DNA of 64,000 nucleotides from Ochotona curzoniae (lineage: Eukaryota > Chordata > Mammalia > Lagomorpha > Ochotonidae): contig NW_024466599.1 of NCBI RefSeq assembly GCF_017591425.1, forward strand, positions 29,178,001 to 29,242,000. Direction: 5' to 3'. The notes under the pieces were generated by a model. It had not been told where the DNA came from, searched no databases, and worked only from the letters and a program-made list of their open reading frames with translations. Position 1 is the stretch's first letter; every line of letters begins with the position of its first letter. Below are positions 33,330-43,439 of this stretch, piece by piece. A program made the position numbers and the translations under genes.

Positions 33330-34655
33330 TGAGTGCCTTGGATTACCTTTTTCTTTTTTAAGAGTTAAGATGGTCAATTGGCTATTTTCAAAGTCCAGAA
33401 TGAGCTACATAACATAAGAGATCCAGTGTAAATCAAAATGTGGGGAGCTTTTTAACAGCATGTCAAGACTTTCAGCATGGTGACAGTCATATGCTAAACC
33501 AATGTAGGACACTCTGCAAGTGCACTCATTACATGCCATGAACCTAAATCTGCCTGTTCTTGGCAAGTTACACATTTCACATCTGTCATGTGTCTCAGCA
33601 GCAGGAAAAGAAATAGATTTTACAGGATTTGGGTGCAGAGATCACGTGCAGACTTGGATGTGAACATCAACCTCAACCTTAGTGCTTCCAGAGAGCTGTA
33701 GCATGAGAAAGGCATCACATTGACATCAATCCGTGTTAATCAGTGTTACTCACTTAAGGGTATGACTTCTCTTCCAGTGTTTAATGTCTTATGTACTTGG
33801 AAAAGTTCATAAGCTTAGTAGCTTAGTAGCCTATTTCTCATGACAGGTAGGAACACACAAAGCCAGCAAACTGTATAGAGAAAAGTGTATGGATTGCTGC
33901 TGTTTTGAAACCTTTCGCTCCTTAATTTTTCTCATCATCAGGTCCCATTTTCAGAGGCATTGAAACTAGTGTTATTATTTGGATGTTGTATTACTTCTTT
34001 CTTACCTCTCATTGCTACTTTCCAAGTGACTTATGAAGTAACAACAAGTTCCTACTGACTGCAGTGCTAATTTAAAAGAGAAATGCACTTGGGTTTTCAA
34101 TCAGAACAGAGACTGGGTAGAGACAAACAAGAGAGAAACATTCAATATCAAAAATCCCCTTGTAAAGATGCATGTTGTATGCAATTTATTTAAAACTATT
34201 ACCCTCTTGAATCTTGTTTCTCATCGATTTTGTTTAAATATAGCAGGGTACAAAATTACCAAATTATTTAGTGCCTAATTACAATTCAATAGCCTGAATT
34301 ATATAACATCTCTAATCATTTAACTGGTATTCTTCTCACTTCTCAACAAGATTATATACTTTTCAAACTCAATGCTTTGTAAGAACTTATTTTCCTTAAA
34401 TAAAAGGATGTTAGATTTAAATTACGTTAGAGGTCATTTATTTCCATTCTATTCAGGAAACAGCTGAAGAATTCAGTATCCAAAAAAGTGCTGCAATAAA
34501 CACTTGGATATCAAGATGAGTAGACCTTAGGTTCCACCCACCTCTGAGAAGCTAAAAATTCAGTGAGGGAAATGAACTTTTGTGCTGGAACTTTTCAGAG
34601 AAAAATGAAATGGATCTAATTTGATCTAAAATAACAATTATAAGAACATATGAGG
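33330..34655. other. Repeat-poor stretch
   Basis: No repeat family recognised over 1.3 kb and no coding frame of note. Confidence 0.5.
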
Positions 34656-34659
34656 GAAG

Positions 34660-34985
34660 CTGGAACTTTGGCTCAACAGAGTAATCCTCTACCTTCAAGC
34701 TCTGGCATCCTTTATGGGCACTGGTTTGTGTACACCTGCTCCATTTCCCATGCAGTTCCCTGCTGATAGCCTAGGAAAGCAGTAGAGGATGACTGAAGGC
34801 CTTAGGACTCTGCAGGCATGTAGGAAACCATGAAGAGACACCTAGCTCCTAGCTTCACAATGGCTTCCAGCCATTGTGGCTATAGGGGAGTTAACCAGAG
34901 GATGAAAGATCTTTCTTCTCTCTGTTTCATTCTCTCAGTAACTCTGCCTTGCAAAATAAAAATAAATATTTTTTTTAAAAAACAC
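34660..34985 (+). repeat. CSINE, sense, old
   Basis: 'tctggcatcctttatgggcactggtttgtgtacacctgctcc', 'gcctaggaaagcagtagagg' and a TCTC-rich end followed by aaaataaaaataaatatt and an A run. Confidence 0.85.
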
Positions 34986-34987
34986 AT

Positions 34988-35185
34988 GGGCCCAGCGTGT
35001 GGCGTAGAGTCTTAAGTCCTCACCTTGAACGTGCCAGGATCCCATATGGGTCCCCGTTCTAATCCCAGCTGCTCCACCTTCCATCCAGCTCCCTGCTTGT
35101 GGCCTGGGGAAGCAGTTGAGGATGGCCCAAAGCCTTGAGACCCTGCACTCGTGTGGGAGACCTGGAGGAAGTTCCTTAGCGTGCA
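34988..35185 (+). repeat. CSINE, sense, 3'-truncated, inserted in the tail of the previous one
   Basis: gggcccagcgtgtggcgtag..., ggatcccatatgggtccccg, ccctgcttgtggcctgggg and gtgggagacctggagg are present, then it breaks off at aagttcctt. The last third and the A tail are missing. Confidence 0.85.
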
Positions 35186-35334
35186 TGCTAAGATCATTTG
35201 AAAAAATTATGCTGTTATCCAAGGGGTGTCTAGTTAAGGTGGTGTAGTAGTTAAAAGTCCTGAATTATGATCTGTCTTCAATATCAGAAGACTTTCTCGG
35301 ACACCTACACTTTCTTGCCAATTACATAAACACT

Positions 35335-35798
35335 TTGTCTTTCAGGATGCCAGAAACTAAACTTTTCTCCAAGAAAGTCATTCTGCGATCTTGCCCAATT
35401 TTAACATACAGATTCCTTCCGTGCTGGTATCTCAGCATCATGCAAGTCACAGTAACGAAGGGCCCCGGGGAAACCACATTTTCAGAAAGTTTACAAAAAT
35501 CAGTGTTATCACTGACTGTACTTTACTCTGTTTCTTGAAGTTCCAAGGATAAGAGAAAATTTGTCCTATTTTATCACAGATTCTTTCTTATGTTTTTGGA
35601 TGAAGTTAGGTAGGAAGATCTCATGTTACAAGTACTTGAAGGCCCTTATCTTCTTAAAGATTAGATCTATTATGTGTATTCCCAATTCTAGTGGTCTTTG
35701 TCAATTTTGCCTTTGGTATCTAATGAGACTGTCTTGACAACAGTTGCATTAAATAAAGACTTTCCATCTCTGATTCTGTGCAAAAAAAAAAAAAAATG
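35335..35798 (+). pseudogene. Unidentified poly(A)-tailed retrocopy (candidate)
   Basis: The right end reads attaaataaagactttcc, about 18 more bases, then an uninterrupted run of 14 A at about 35781-35795. This spacing of polyadenylation signal to tail is exactly that of an mRNA 3' end. Upstream, 35560-35780 has UTR-like composition. A 67-codon frame begins at 35335 (MSFRMPETKLF...) and ends at 35538. I do not recognise the parent. The left boundary is a guess, and an unfamiliar L1 or other retroposon tail remains possible. Confidence 0.4.
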
Positions 35799-35799
35799 G

Positions 35800-36148
35800 A
35801 GTTTGTTGGTAAAGTAAACTTTTTTGGCCATTTATTTGTCCCTCCTCAACTTTCTTGTGATCATAAAACTTACATTACAAACATTACAAATAAAGGAAAA
35901 ATGCTTAAGGGGAAATGAATCTTTTCATGATTCAGCTCTATTGACCTGATGTTTAAGCATAAGGCTAAATTATCATTATCTATACTGTTCTTTCTCTTTA
36001 ATTTTTTAATTAATCAAGCAGGTGAACTATAGCAGCCTCTGGCCAAAAATAATGCATTAAAACCAGTACTCTTTTATCATAAAACATGTAAAACATTACA
36101 ATTCAGCATGGCAGTATACACACATATATTTTACTTTGTCACTTTTTT
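35800..36148. other. No gene recognised
   Basis: AT-rich flank with nothing supported. Confidence 0.45.
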
Positions 36149-36149
36149 C

Positions 36150-36310
36150 TTTTTTAATTTTACAGACTAAAGAAAGAAAAACAAATAAAATAAAATGAAC
36201 AAACTTCATGTATTTCATATGCAGTTTTAACAGCGTGATACATCCCATGTTCTCTCCCTCCCAACTATTTAATTAAATAGGAAAAGCCTAAACTTACAAA
36301 ATCAGAGATG
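36150..36310 (-). mobile_element. LINE-1 3' UTR, antisense
   Basis: 'acaaacttcatgtatttcatatgcagttttaacagcgtgatacatcccatgttctctccctccc' is the reverse of the L1 end 'gggaggg..gaagtatcactatg...ctgtat...atgaaatttgttca'. It may extend to about 36500. Confidence 0.6.
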
Positions 36311-36830
36311 AAAAAGGAGAAGTGTAACTAATACCAAAGAATTACTAAGAATCGTTAAGAATCATTAAAGATACTATATACCAACAGATGTCAATATTCT
36401 GGATTCCAAGATCATCAGAAGTCATTATGGCGGGACATCAGCAGCCATAGAAGGACAGAGATAAATGAGGGGCAGGTGTCTGGGTATAAAGCTGAGGAAT
36501 GATTCTGCACTAAGAAGGTCCACAGTTGGCAAGACAGAGGCCTAGGCAACACACCTTCCTAAGAAAATGTGTGAAGAAAGTTACACATTTGGCATGTGCT
36601 CTCCTTTCCTCTTCCCTCTGGGCATTTTAAACTCCACTTAAGACCTCCTGGCTGAGACAGTGATCAGTTAGTAAGCAATAGAGGGAATGGCCTCCAGTGG
36701 GTCAAGTATATGAAACATGATTCCCAAAATGAATAAAAGCTACCAGGACAGGCATTGAGTTTTTTGTTTTTGTTTTTTGCTTTCCCACAGAGTCATTTCT
36801 CTCTTTCACTGGGAAAAGTTCCTAAAAAAA
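36311..36830. other. No gene; perhaps more of the antisense L1 3' UTR
   Basis: 'aaggagaagtgtaactaataccaaagaattac' and the following sequence may belong to the upstream part of the same L1 UTR. Otherwise unrecognised. Confidence 0.35.
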
Positions 36831-36832
36831 TA

Positions 36833-37078
36833 TGAGCTGGTGTAGTAGAAGCTAGTTTCCACCTGCTCGTGCTAGCGTCCAATATGGGCACCACTTCTTA
36901 TCCCAGCTGCCCCACTTCCACTCCAACTCTCTGCTAATGGCCTGGGAAAGTAACAGATGGCCCAAATACTTGGGCCTTGCACTCATATGGGAGACCTGGA
37001 AGAAGCTCCTGCTCTGAGCTTTAAATCATCTCAACTCTGGCTATTGAGATCTTTTAGGGAATGAACTAGTAGATGGAA
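36833..37078 (+). repeat. CSINE, sense, 3'-truncated
   Basis: 'gctggtgtagtagaagctag', 'gcgtccaatatgggcacc', 'atggcctgggaaag' and 'catatgggagacctggaagaagctcctg'. It runs up to the gaatgaactagtagatgg side without an A tail, and L1 sequence follows directly. Confidence 0.8.
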
Positions 37079-37079
37079 C

Positions 37080-37560
37080 ACTAACTATGGAATTCTACTC
37101 AGAGATATAAAAATGAATGAAATCTTATCTATGCAACTTAGTGGACAAAACTGGAAACTATTCTGCCTATTGAAATAAGTCATTCCCTAAAAGAGAAATG
37201 GAGCTTTTCCCTGATTTGTGGTAAACATTACACACAGAATACAAAAACAAAATGTGATATATACACATATATGTATATATAAACAAGATTGACATTCTGA
37301 GATTTGAGTATTGTTTACAGACTTTGTCTGTATTTCTATTTGACATGTGTTGCTATCTTTATCTAATGGAGTGTTAAGCCTGCAAAGTAAAATCTAACTA
37401 TTTCACAGTGAAAACTAGGGGAAAAGAAGCAAGAGGAGGGTGGGTGAGGATGTGACTAAAGGGAGAGTAAGGTAAAATATCACTATGCTCCTAAATCTAT
37501 ATTGTTAACATATAAAATTTGTTCAACTTCCAAAATCAAATTTTGAACATTAAGGAAAAT
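37080..37560 (+). mobile_element. LINE-1 3' end, sense
   Basis: 'tggaattctactcagagatataaaaatgaatgaaat' is the C-terminal ORF2 motif (YY/FS-AIK-NE). Then come 'attgaaataagtcattccc' and a 3' UTR ending 'gggtgggtgagg...aaaatatcactatgctcctaaatctatattg'. The SINE-L1 junction at 37080 suggests the SINE lies within this L1. Confidence 0.8.
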
Positions 37561-37789
37561 ATACTCTGTCTTTTCTTTCTCTTTGTAAATCACCTACATC
37601 TTCAGCCTATTATAAGCTACACTAGATGTAATAAAGACAAGTATGATTCAGCAAAATTTAGAGAAAAGACATAAAAAAAAAATCCTGAATAAACCAAAGC
37701 CAAAACTTCGTAGTAATAAGTAGCCTCCAAGAAAAGACTCATTTACAACCAAATGGCTTCACTGCTAAATTTTGCCAAACTTTTTTTTT

Positions 37790-37885
37790 TTAATGTAAGG
37801 AATATCAACTTATTTACAAGTCAGAATGACAGAAAGACAGAAGGACACAGAGAGATATTCTATCCTCTGGTTTACTGCAAAAGCT
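37790..37885 (-). repeat. CSINE tail-side fragment, antisense
   Basis: 'aacttatttacaagtcagaatgacagaaagacagaagg...agatattctatcctctgg' matches the antisense purine-rich 3' region of CSINE. 37886-37945 may be more of it. Confidence 0.6.
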
Positions 37886-38004
37886 TGGAATTCAATATGG
37901 GGCACCCACGCGGCTGACAGAGATCAATTCCCTTATGCCATCGTCTGCTGTAGTCACAGGAACATTAGTATCTCTGTATTCATTAGCATCTGCTGTATTC
38001 ACAG

Positions 38005-38540
38005 GAACATTTTATCTCTGATTTTACTTAATTTACTTTTTCTCTTGCTTTTCTTTGCTAGTCTGGCTAAAAGTTTGTTTTGCTTAAAAAGTGGCTTTCT
38101 GCTGTTGTAACTTGTAGTTTTTTAGTTCCTATTCCATTTATTTTTTTCTGGATTTTTATCATTTCTTGCTTCCTGTTCATTTTTTTTCCTTTTTTAATAA
38201 GTCCTTAAGATGTATTATCAGATTATTTATTTGAGATATTTGCATGTTTTGTAAGCACTTGATGCTATAAATGTCTCTTTCAATACTGTTTTTGCTACAT
38301 CTCATGGGTTTTGATACTTTTGTTTTATTTTCATTCCTTCAAAAAAGTTTTTTTTTCTTATTAATTTCCTCAGTGACACATAGGTCATACAGTAGCATCA
38401 TTTCCTTCAAGAAGGCTTTTGATTTTCTTTTTCATTTCTACAGTGACACATTGGTCAATCAGTAGCTTCTTATTTAACCTTGTGCTGTGAATTTTCTATT
38501 TTCCTTCCTGTTGCTGATTTTGCTTTACAGCTTTTCATTT
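38005..38540 (-). mobile_element. Antisense LINE-1 ORF2 (RT region) segment forming part of an L1 3' UTR
   Basis: Reads as reverse-complemented L1 reverse-transcriptase sequence: 'ctagtctggctaaaagttt', 'tatttgagatatttgcatg', 'aatactgtttttgctacatctcatgggttttg', 'cagtgacacattggtcaatcagtagc'. The unit cagtgacaca.(t)ggtca occurs twice, 70 bases apart (about 38371 and 38441). The sense L1 3' terminus follows at 38541, in the same arrangement as at 57713-58300. Confidence 0.7.
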
Positions 38541-38850
38541 AAGGGATGTGTAGTAACTGTATAACAGAGTCCAGCATTTTGAGATATGAAGCTATAATGC
38601 AGTATACATTTCTACTTCCAAATCAAACATGAATTCCCGATAAAATTGTTAAATATATTTTGACAATTGGATGCTGAACACTCTACCACCGTCCATAACA
38701 ACAGACTTATGATGTCTTTGAAGGAATATACTATTGTAATAAAATAGGGGAAATTGGTGTGAGTGTAGGGTACTTGGGGATGGGGGAGGAGAAATCCCAG
38801 AACCTATGAAATTATATCATAAATCACAAAACAAAATTTTAAAAATTCAC
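38541..38850 (+). mobile_element. LINE-1 3' terminus, sense
   Basis: 'aagggatgtgtagtaactgtataacagagtccagcattttgagat' to 'ccagaacctatgaaattatatcataaatcacaaaac' is collinear with 57978-58300. Confidence 0.8.
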
Positions 38851-39000
38851 TTTCCAAAAGATAAATATTGTATGATTTTCACTTACATGTGGCATCTAGA
38901 CCAGCAAACTTCACAGAAATAGAAGAAAATTATGATTGTGACTGTGAAGAGAAACAAATGTGAATTAGATTTTAAATTTTGCAAAATAAGATTGTCTTGC
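38851..39000 (+). mobile_element. Old LINE-1 3' fragment
   Basis: 'tccaaaagataaatattgtatgattttcacttacatgtggcatctagaccagcaaacttcacagaaatag' matches the 'aataccgtatgatttcacttatatgtggaatctaa' region near the 3' end of old mammalian L1s. Confidence 0.6.
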
Positions 39001-39239
39001 AGATTGAGCACAGTATAATGGGAGTGACATTACTGAACCTTAGCCTTAAAAATAGTAACCTGGGAGGTTGAAAATATGGAGCCTGAGTAAGATATTATTG
39101 TGAGCATATGCCAACAAAGATATCAATCAGAACAGCTAGTCACATAACAATCCACCTTCACTAGAGTCATGGATGCCACTACAGTGCTCATTTTGTGTAC
39201 AATAATAAGAAAAGTCATATTGAATAAAGCAAAATGGAT
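39001..39239. other. No family recognised
   Basis: May be part of the neighbouring L1 sequence. Nothing further supported. Confidence 0.35.
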
Positions 39240-41165
39240 GTGGTTTCCTCCTCTATCTCCACTTCAAGCAGTATGGCATTTAGAAAGACATCTCTCACTT
39301 TAAGAGGAGAAAGGGAATTCAGTTCAATCCTTGGGCTTGAATCCTAGTACCGGAACCACCACAATAAAATTTAAGACTCTTCATCCCTAGGCCCATACCT
39401 ACAGACTGACTATTTGGAACCTTCATAGACAGGCAGTCAGAGAATTACATCTGCCCCTCCTTCTCCAACCTCAGACTCAAAGACAAGCAACACATCTACA
39501 GCTGGGTAGCCTGGCAGGAGAGAGAGCTCAGAATCAGGACTTGATGCCCACAGTTGCTTCTACTACCATAGATTTCTCCCTGGTCTGTGGTTGGAGTCCC
39601 TTTGGACTAGCTCTACCATAAGGTGGAGAATGTGCTTTGGGGAGGCAGATTTGTTTTGGAATTGCCACTAGTTTCACCTGAGTATGGAATGCATGCCAAA
39701 TTAAGGCACCAGGCCCATTGACTTTGAGATCCAGTGCAATCCAGCTTAGAGTCTGTTTGGATGGTCAAGAGGCTATCTGTATTATCCTTCCAACAACCAT
39801 AAGCAGATTTAGCACAAGACTTAGTGTTGGAACTTGGAGTCAAGCTGGTAAATCCAAATACTGAGCAATTCCTATTAGTCACCACACCAAATCCAGAGCC
39901 TGTGGATGTATCCTCTCAGCTTTTTCTCATATCAGGAAGAGACTTGCACCCTGCAGGGATGGATTTGTTGGGGCATGTGTCACTAATAAAGTAAGGCAGA
40001 CCTAGCACCCAGGATCTTGTAACTCAGAGCCCAGCTGTGATTCACTTAAGACTGTTTTGGGCAACAAAGGGGTTGTCTCTAGTTGTCTTGCTACAACCTT
40101 GGACATGTACAAAAGAAGCATAGTGTTTTTCTGAGATTTGGAGTCAGACAGGCAATATGCAACACTAAACACACTCAATGGTCTGTGTCCCTGTTAACAT
40201 GACTTGGAGCATCTGAATCTGCCCTAGTGCCTAGTAGTGTGATGGGCTTAAATAATTAGATGTATGTCCCAGCCAGCATCCCCAGTGGTTAGAAAGAGCC
40301 CCATCAGGCTCTGAGTCCAAATCAGTAACTGACAGATCATTTCCAGGTTTGCCTTGGTTCTACCACCAGGATACGCTGAGTTCAGTGGACTATGAACTCT
40401 GGAAATGACACGTCACTGCATTGGACTTCTGAGCCTAGTGTAGTCCCCAAAAGAGCTTAAAGGGATGTTCCTTCCTCGTTTTATTCTGAACAAAATGCCA
40501 ACCATTAATTTAGGACCTAGCAAAACTTGCCTCATATTTTAGGATTGAAACCGTGGAAACACATCAACGGTGGCCTTTCACTGAACCTGAACTATTGCTT
40601 CCAACTACTGCAAAAATAGCAAAATACCTAGACTCAGAAAACAAATAAACATCTTACAATTTCTGAAAAGATGGTCACAAATGGAACATTATTGCAACTA
40701 ATGATTAAAACCACAGGTGACATTATGTACCAACCAAGAACTCACACGACTCTAGCCTCATCTAAGACACCCAAGAAATGACAGAATCTAAGCACCTAGG
40801 AACTGAAATTTTCAAATGACTGAATGGAAAATTCTAAACAGCTATTTTATGAAAGCTCAATAAACTTTAACAGGGAGAAATTATGTATTCTGTAACAGAT
40901 TTGACAGAGAAGTGAAGTAACTGCAAAATAAAGTCAAACAGAATTCCTCCAACTGAAAATCACACTAAGCAAAATTAAATGTGATATAAGCTAATCAATA
41001 GAAAAAAGAACGAGTGAGCTTAAATGTAGGCTAACAGGAAATACACTGTTGAATGAAAAAAAAATATCCAGATGAATGAAGAAAACTTATGCAAAGGCTG
41101 GAAATTATGGGAAAAAGCAAGTTATTGGCATTTAAGAGGAATATGAGGATGACAGAAATATAGAG
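39240..41165 (+). mobile_element. LINE-1 5' UTR plus ORF1 region, sense, decayed
   Basis: 39240-40600 is GC-richer sequence with the look of an old L1 5' UTR. 40600-41160 reads as broken ORF1: stretches such as 'gaattcctccaactgaaaatcacac', 'gatgaatgaagaaaacttatgcaaagg' and 'aattatgggaaaaagcaagttattggcattt' correspond to ORF1 coiled-coil and RRM-region sequence with many stops. The 90-codon frame on the - strand at 39613-39885 is antisense to this. Confidence 0.55.
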
Positions 41166-42235
41166 CATGGTCAAGGAGCATTAAAATAAAAATATTTTGG
41201 TTTAAGCAGACAACAGGTCACCAGTCAGATTCAAACCATTCAAAACTGCAAAAAAATGGTTTGGTTCCAATTCCCAAAGCACAAGAAACAAAAGAAATAA
41301 GTAGAGAAATAGGATCTCATTCAACTAAAGTGCTCTGCCCAGCAAGAGAAGCAGTAAAGAGGTAAACTCCACAATGGGAGAAAATATTTACAAATTATAT
41401 ATTTGACATAATATTAATCATCTGAATTAAGTAACTCAAGTGACTCAACAACAGTGAACCAAATAATTCAGTTAAAAATGGGCAGCAGATCTAAACTGGA
41501 ATGCTCCAAAAAGAAGATATAGAAGTGTCCAAGTAATACACACAAAAAAATGTCCATCAACATTAATCACCAGGAAAATGAAAATGAAAACCACAATGAA
41601 ATGTTATCTCATTCCAGTTACATTATAATTATTTTTAAAAGTAGGATAAAACATTGGCAGGGATGTGGAGTTAAAGGAACACTTGCAGGCTTTGGTGAGA
41701 GTGTAAACTAATATAGCCATTGTGAAAAACAGTGCAAAGATTCCTAAAGCAAATAAAACCAAAGCTATTATATATCTATCCATCCCACTACATATCTAGG
41801 TATATGTAAGGCAGAGAAAATCATGTTTGTGAAGAAACATCTGTACTTCTATGCTTACTTCAGTACTGTTTGTACAGATAAGGCAAGGAGAAAATCTAAG
41901 AGTATGTAAATTGATAGGTGGATAAAGAAAATATGACTCACCTACCCAATAAAATACCACTCAGCCATAAAAGACAGTAAAATTTTGACCTTTCCAAAAA
42001 CACAAATGGAGCTAAGGTCATCATCTCAAGAGAAATAAGCCAAACACAGAAAGACACGTATCACATGATCTCATTCAGTTGTGTAATCTAAAAAAATTAA
42101 AAGAAAAAAAATTATTTCAAGGCCGTTACAACTAAAAGGAATCTCAATGAAATAATCACAAGTGAAAGAATTAGGTAAATCTAGATTTGTAAACGGTGAA
42201 AGAATCATGACATAGGTTTGCAGTGGGAGAAGAAT
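41166..42235 (+). mobile_element. LINE-1 ORF2 C-terminal part, sense
   Basis: 'agacaacaggtcacc...ccacaatgggagaaaatatttacaaattatat', 'aactcaagtgactcaacaac', 'gttatctcattccagtta', 'cattggcagggatgtggag', 'tggataaagaaaatatgactcacc' and 'ccactcagccataaaagac' are consecutive ORF2 3' motifs. The endonuclease and RT domains are missing between ORF1 and this part. Confidence 0.8.
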
Positions 42236-42475
42236 GGCAAATGTAGGCCAGGATGAAGCCAGGCGCTAGAATTCCATCAAGGTCTTTCATGAGTGTGGCA
42301 AGGAAGCAAGTCATAGAGACATCACCTGCCAACTCCTATGATGTACTTTAGCAGAAAGCTGAATTCAAGTTGGAGGAGCCAGTCTTGCGTGTCCATCTAG
42401 TGGAGAACAGGACTCCAGCTGTGACAACTGCGCCAAGAATGTGGACACCTGGGATGCATAGGTGAGTTGAACCAA
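42236..42475 (-). repeat. CSINE, antisense, heavily decayed
   Basis: 'ggccaggatgaagccaggcgctagaattccatcaaggtctttcatgagtgtggcaagg' and 'agctgaattcaagttggaggagcc' follow antisense CSINE order. Confidence 0.6.
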
Positions 42476-42479
42476 TGCA

Positions 42480-42950
42480 CACTTTATTGAATTTTACTGG
42501 TCAACTTATATCATAATTTTTGCAAGGCAAGAAAGTAGATAAAAGTTACCAGTTAACTAAACAATAGCATACAAACTGCTGTAATGATGGATCACAAGGG
42601 ATTAGGGGAATAATCACCAGGCTCCAAGCAGCCACATGAGCAAACATGAATTATAGGAATCAATACCGGTAAACAAACAGATCTAACTAGAAAAGGAATC
42701 TAACAGAACTTTGTACTCAGATACGTGCAGGCCACAATCACAAAAGGCACACTTTGTCAACAAGGTCACGCACCATCTCAGCAGAACGTGCTTTCTGCTA
42801 CATTCTCAGTCTGCTGAGAAGGTCTGCAATTCATGGTCCTCAGGCATTTAGTGGTCTGGTTTTGCGGAGGCGAAACCTTCAATAAAGCAGGACTTAAACT
42901 AATCACTCTGATATGTCTTGTGAATGTCCTAAGCAATGCTTTAACTTCAG
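42480..42950. other. No gene recognised
   Basis: Unique-looking sequence. Confidence 0.4.
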
Positions 42951-42954
42951 TTCC

Positions 42955-43022
42955 AGGTACTTTTCCTTTCTAACTTTTTTAATATTGACTATCCTAACTG
43001 GAGTGAGACAGTATACTGTCAT
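42955..43022 (-). mobile_element. LINE-1 ORF2 3' fragment, antisense, part 1
   Basis: 'gactatcctaactggagtgagacagtatactgtcatt' is the antisense of the conserved 'gagatatcatctcacaccagttagaatgg' ORF2 region. It is split by the following SINE. Confidence 0.65.
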
Positions 43023-43023
43023 T

Positions 43024-43341
43024 TTTTAAAGATTCATTTTATTGCTCTAAAGAGGGTTAGAGAGAAATAGAGAGCACTTCCATCTGCTGGTTCACCTCCC
43101 CGCCCCGCCCCACCAATGGTTGCAACAGCTGGGGCTGAGCCAGGCCAAACCCATAGCCCAGAAATTCTTTCAGATCTCCCACATGGATTCTGGGGTCTGA
43201 GTATCTGGACCCTCTCCCATAGCTTTCCCAGGCACATTAGTAGGAAACTGGATCATAAGCAGAGCAGCTGAGATTCATACTGATGCCCTTATGGGAAGCT
43301 GCCATCAGCTTAACTCATTACTCCATAACACTATCCCTACC
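43024..43341 (-). repeat. CSINE, antisense, inserted into L1
   Basis: ttttttaaagattcattttattg, 'ccatctgctggttcacctcccc', 'gttgcaacagctggggctgagccaggcc', 'cagatctcccacatgg' and 'cccaggcacattagtagg' in order. It contains a local CCCGCCCCGCCCC tract (43099-43112). Confidence 0.85.
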
Positions 43342-43400
43342 TCCTTATGTTGATCAAAATGTTTCCTAATATTTTCCATACATAAAGATTTGTCTGTTTG
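43342..43400 (-). mobile_element. LINE-1 ORF2 3' fragment, antisense, part 2
   Basis: 'tatgttgatcaaaatgtttcctaatattttcc' continues the L1 from 43022 (gatgttgagcatttttcatat). Confidence 0.5.
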
Positions 43401-43436
43401 GTTTTTTTGTTTGTTTGTTTGTTTTGCTTTGCTTTT
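43401..43436. repeat. (GTTT)n low-complexity tract
   Basis: Repeated gttt units passing into gcttt units. Confidence 0.8.
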
Positions 43437-43439
43437 TTC

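Noticed and set aside
43099..43112. CpG island or Sp1 cluster (CCCGCCCCGCCCC)
   Set aside because: A local change inside an antisense CSINE; the surroundings are AT-rich and CpG-poor.
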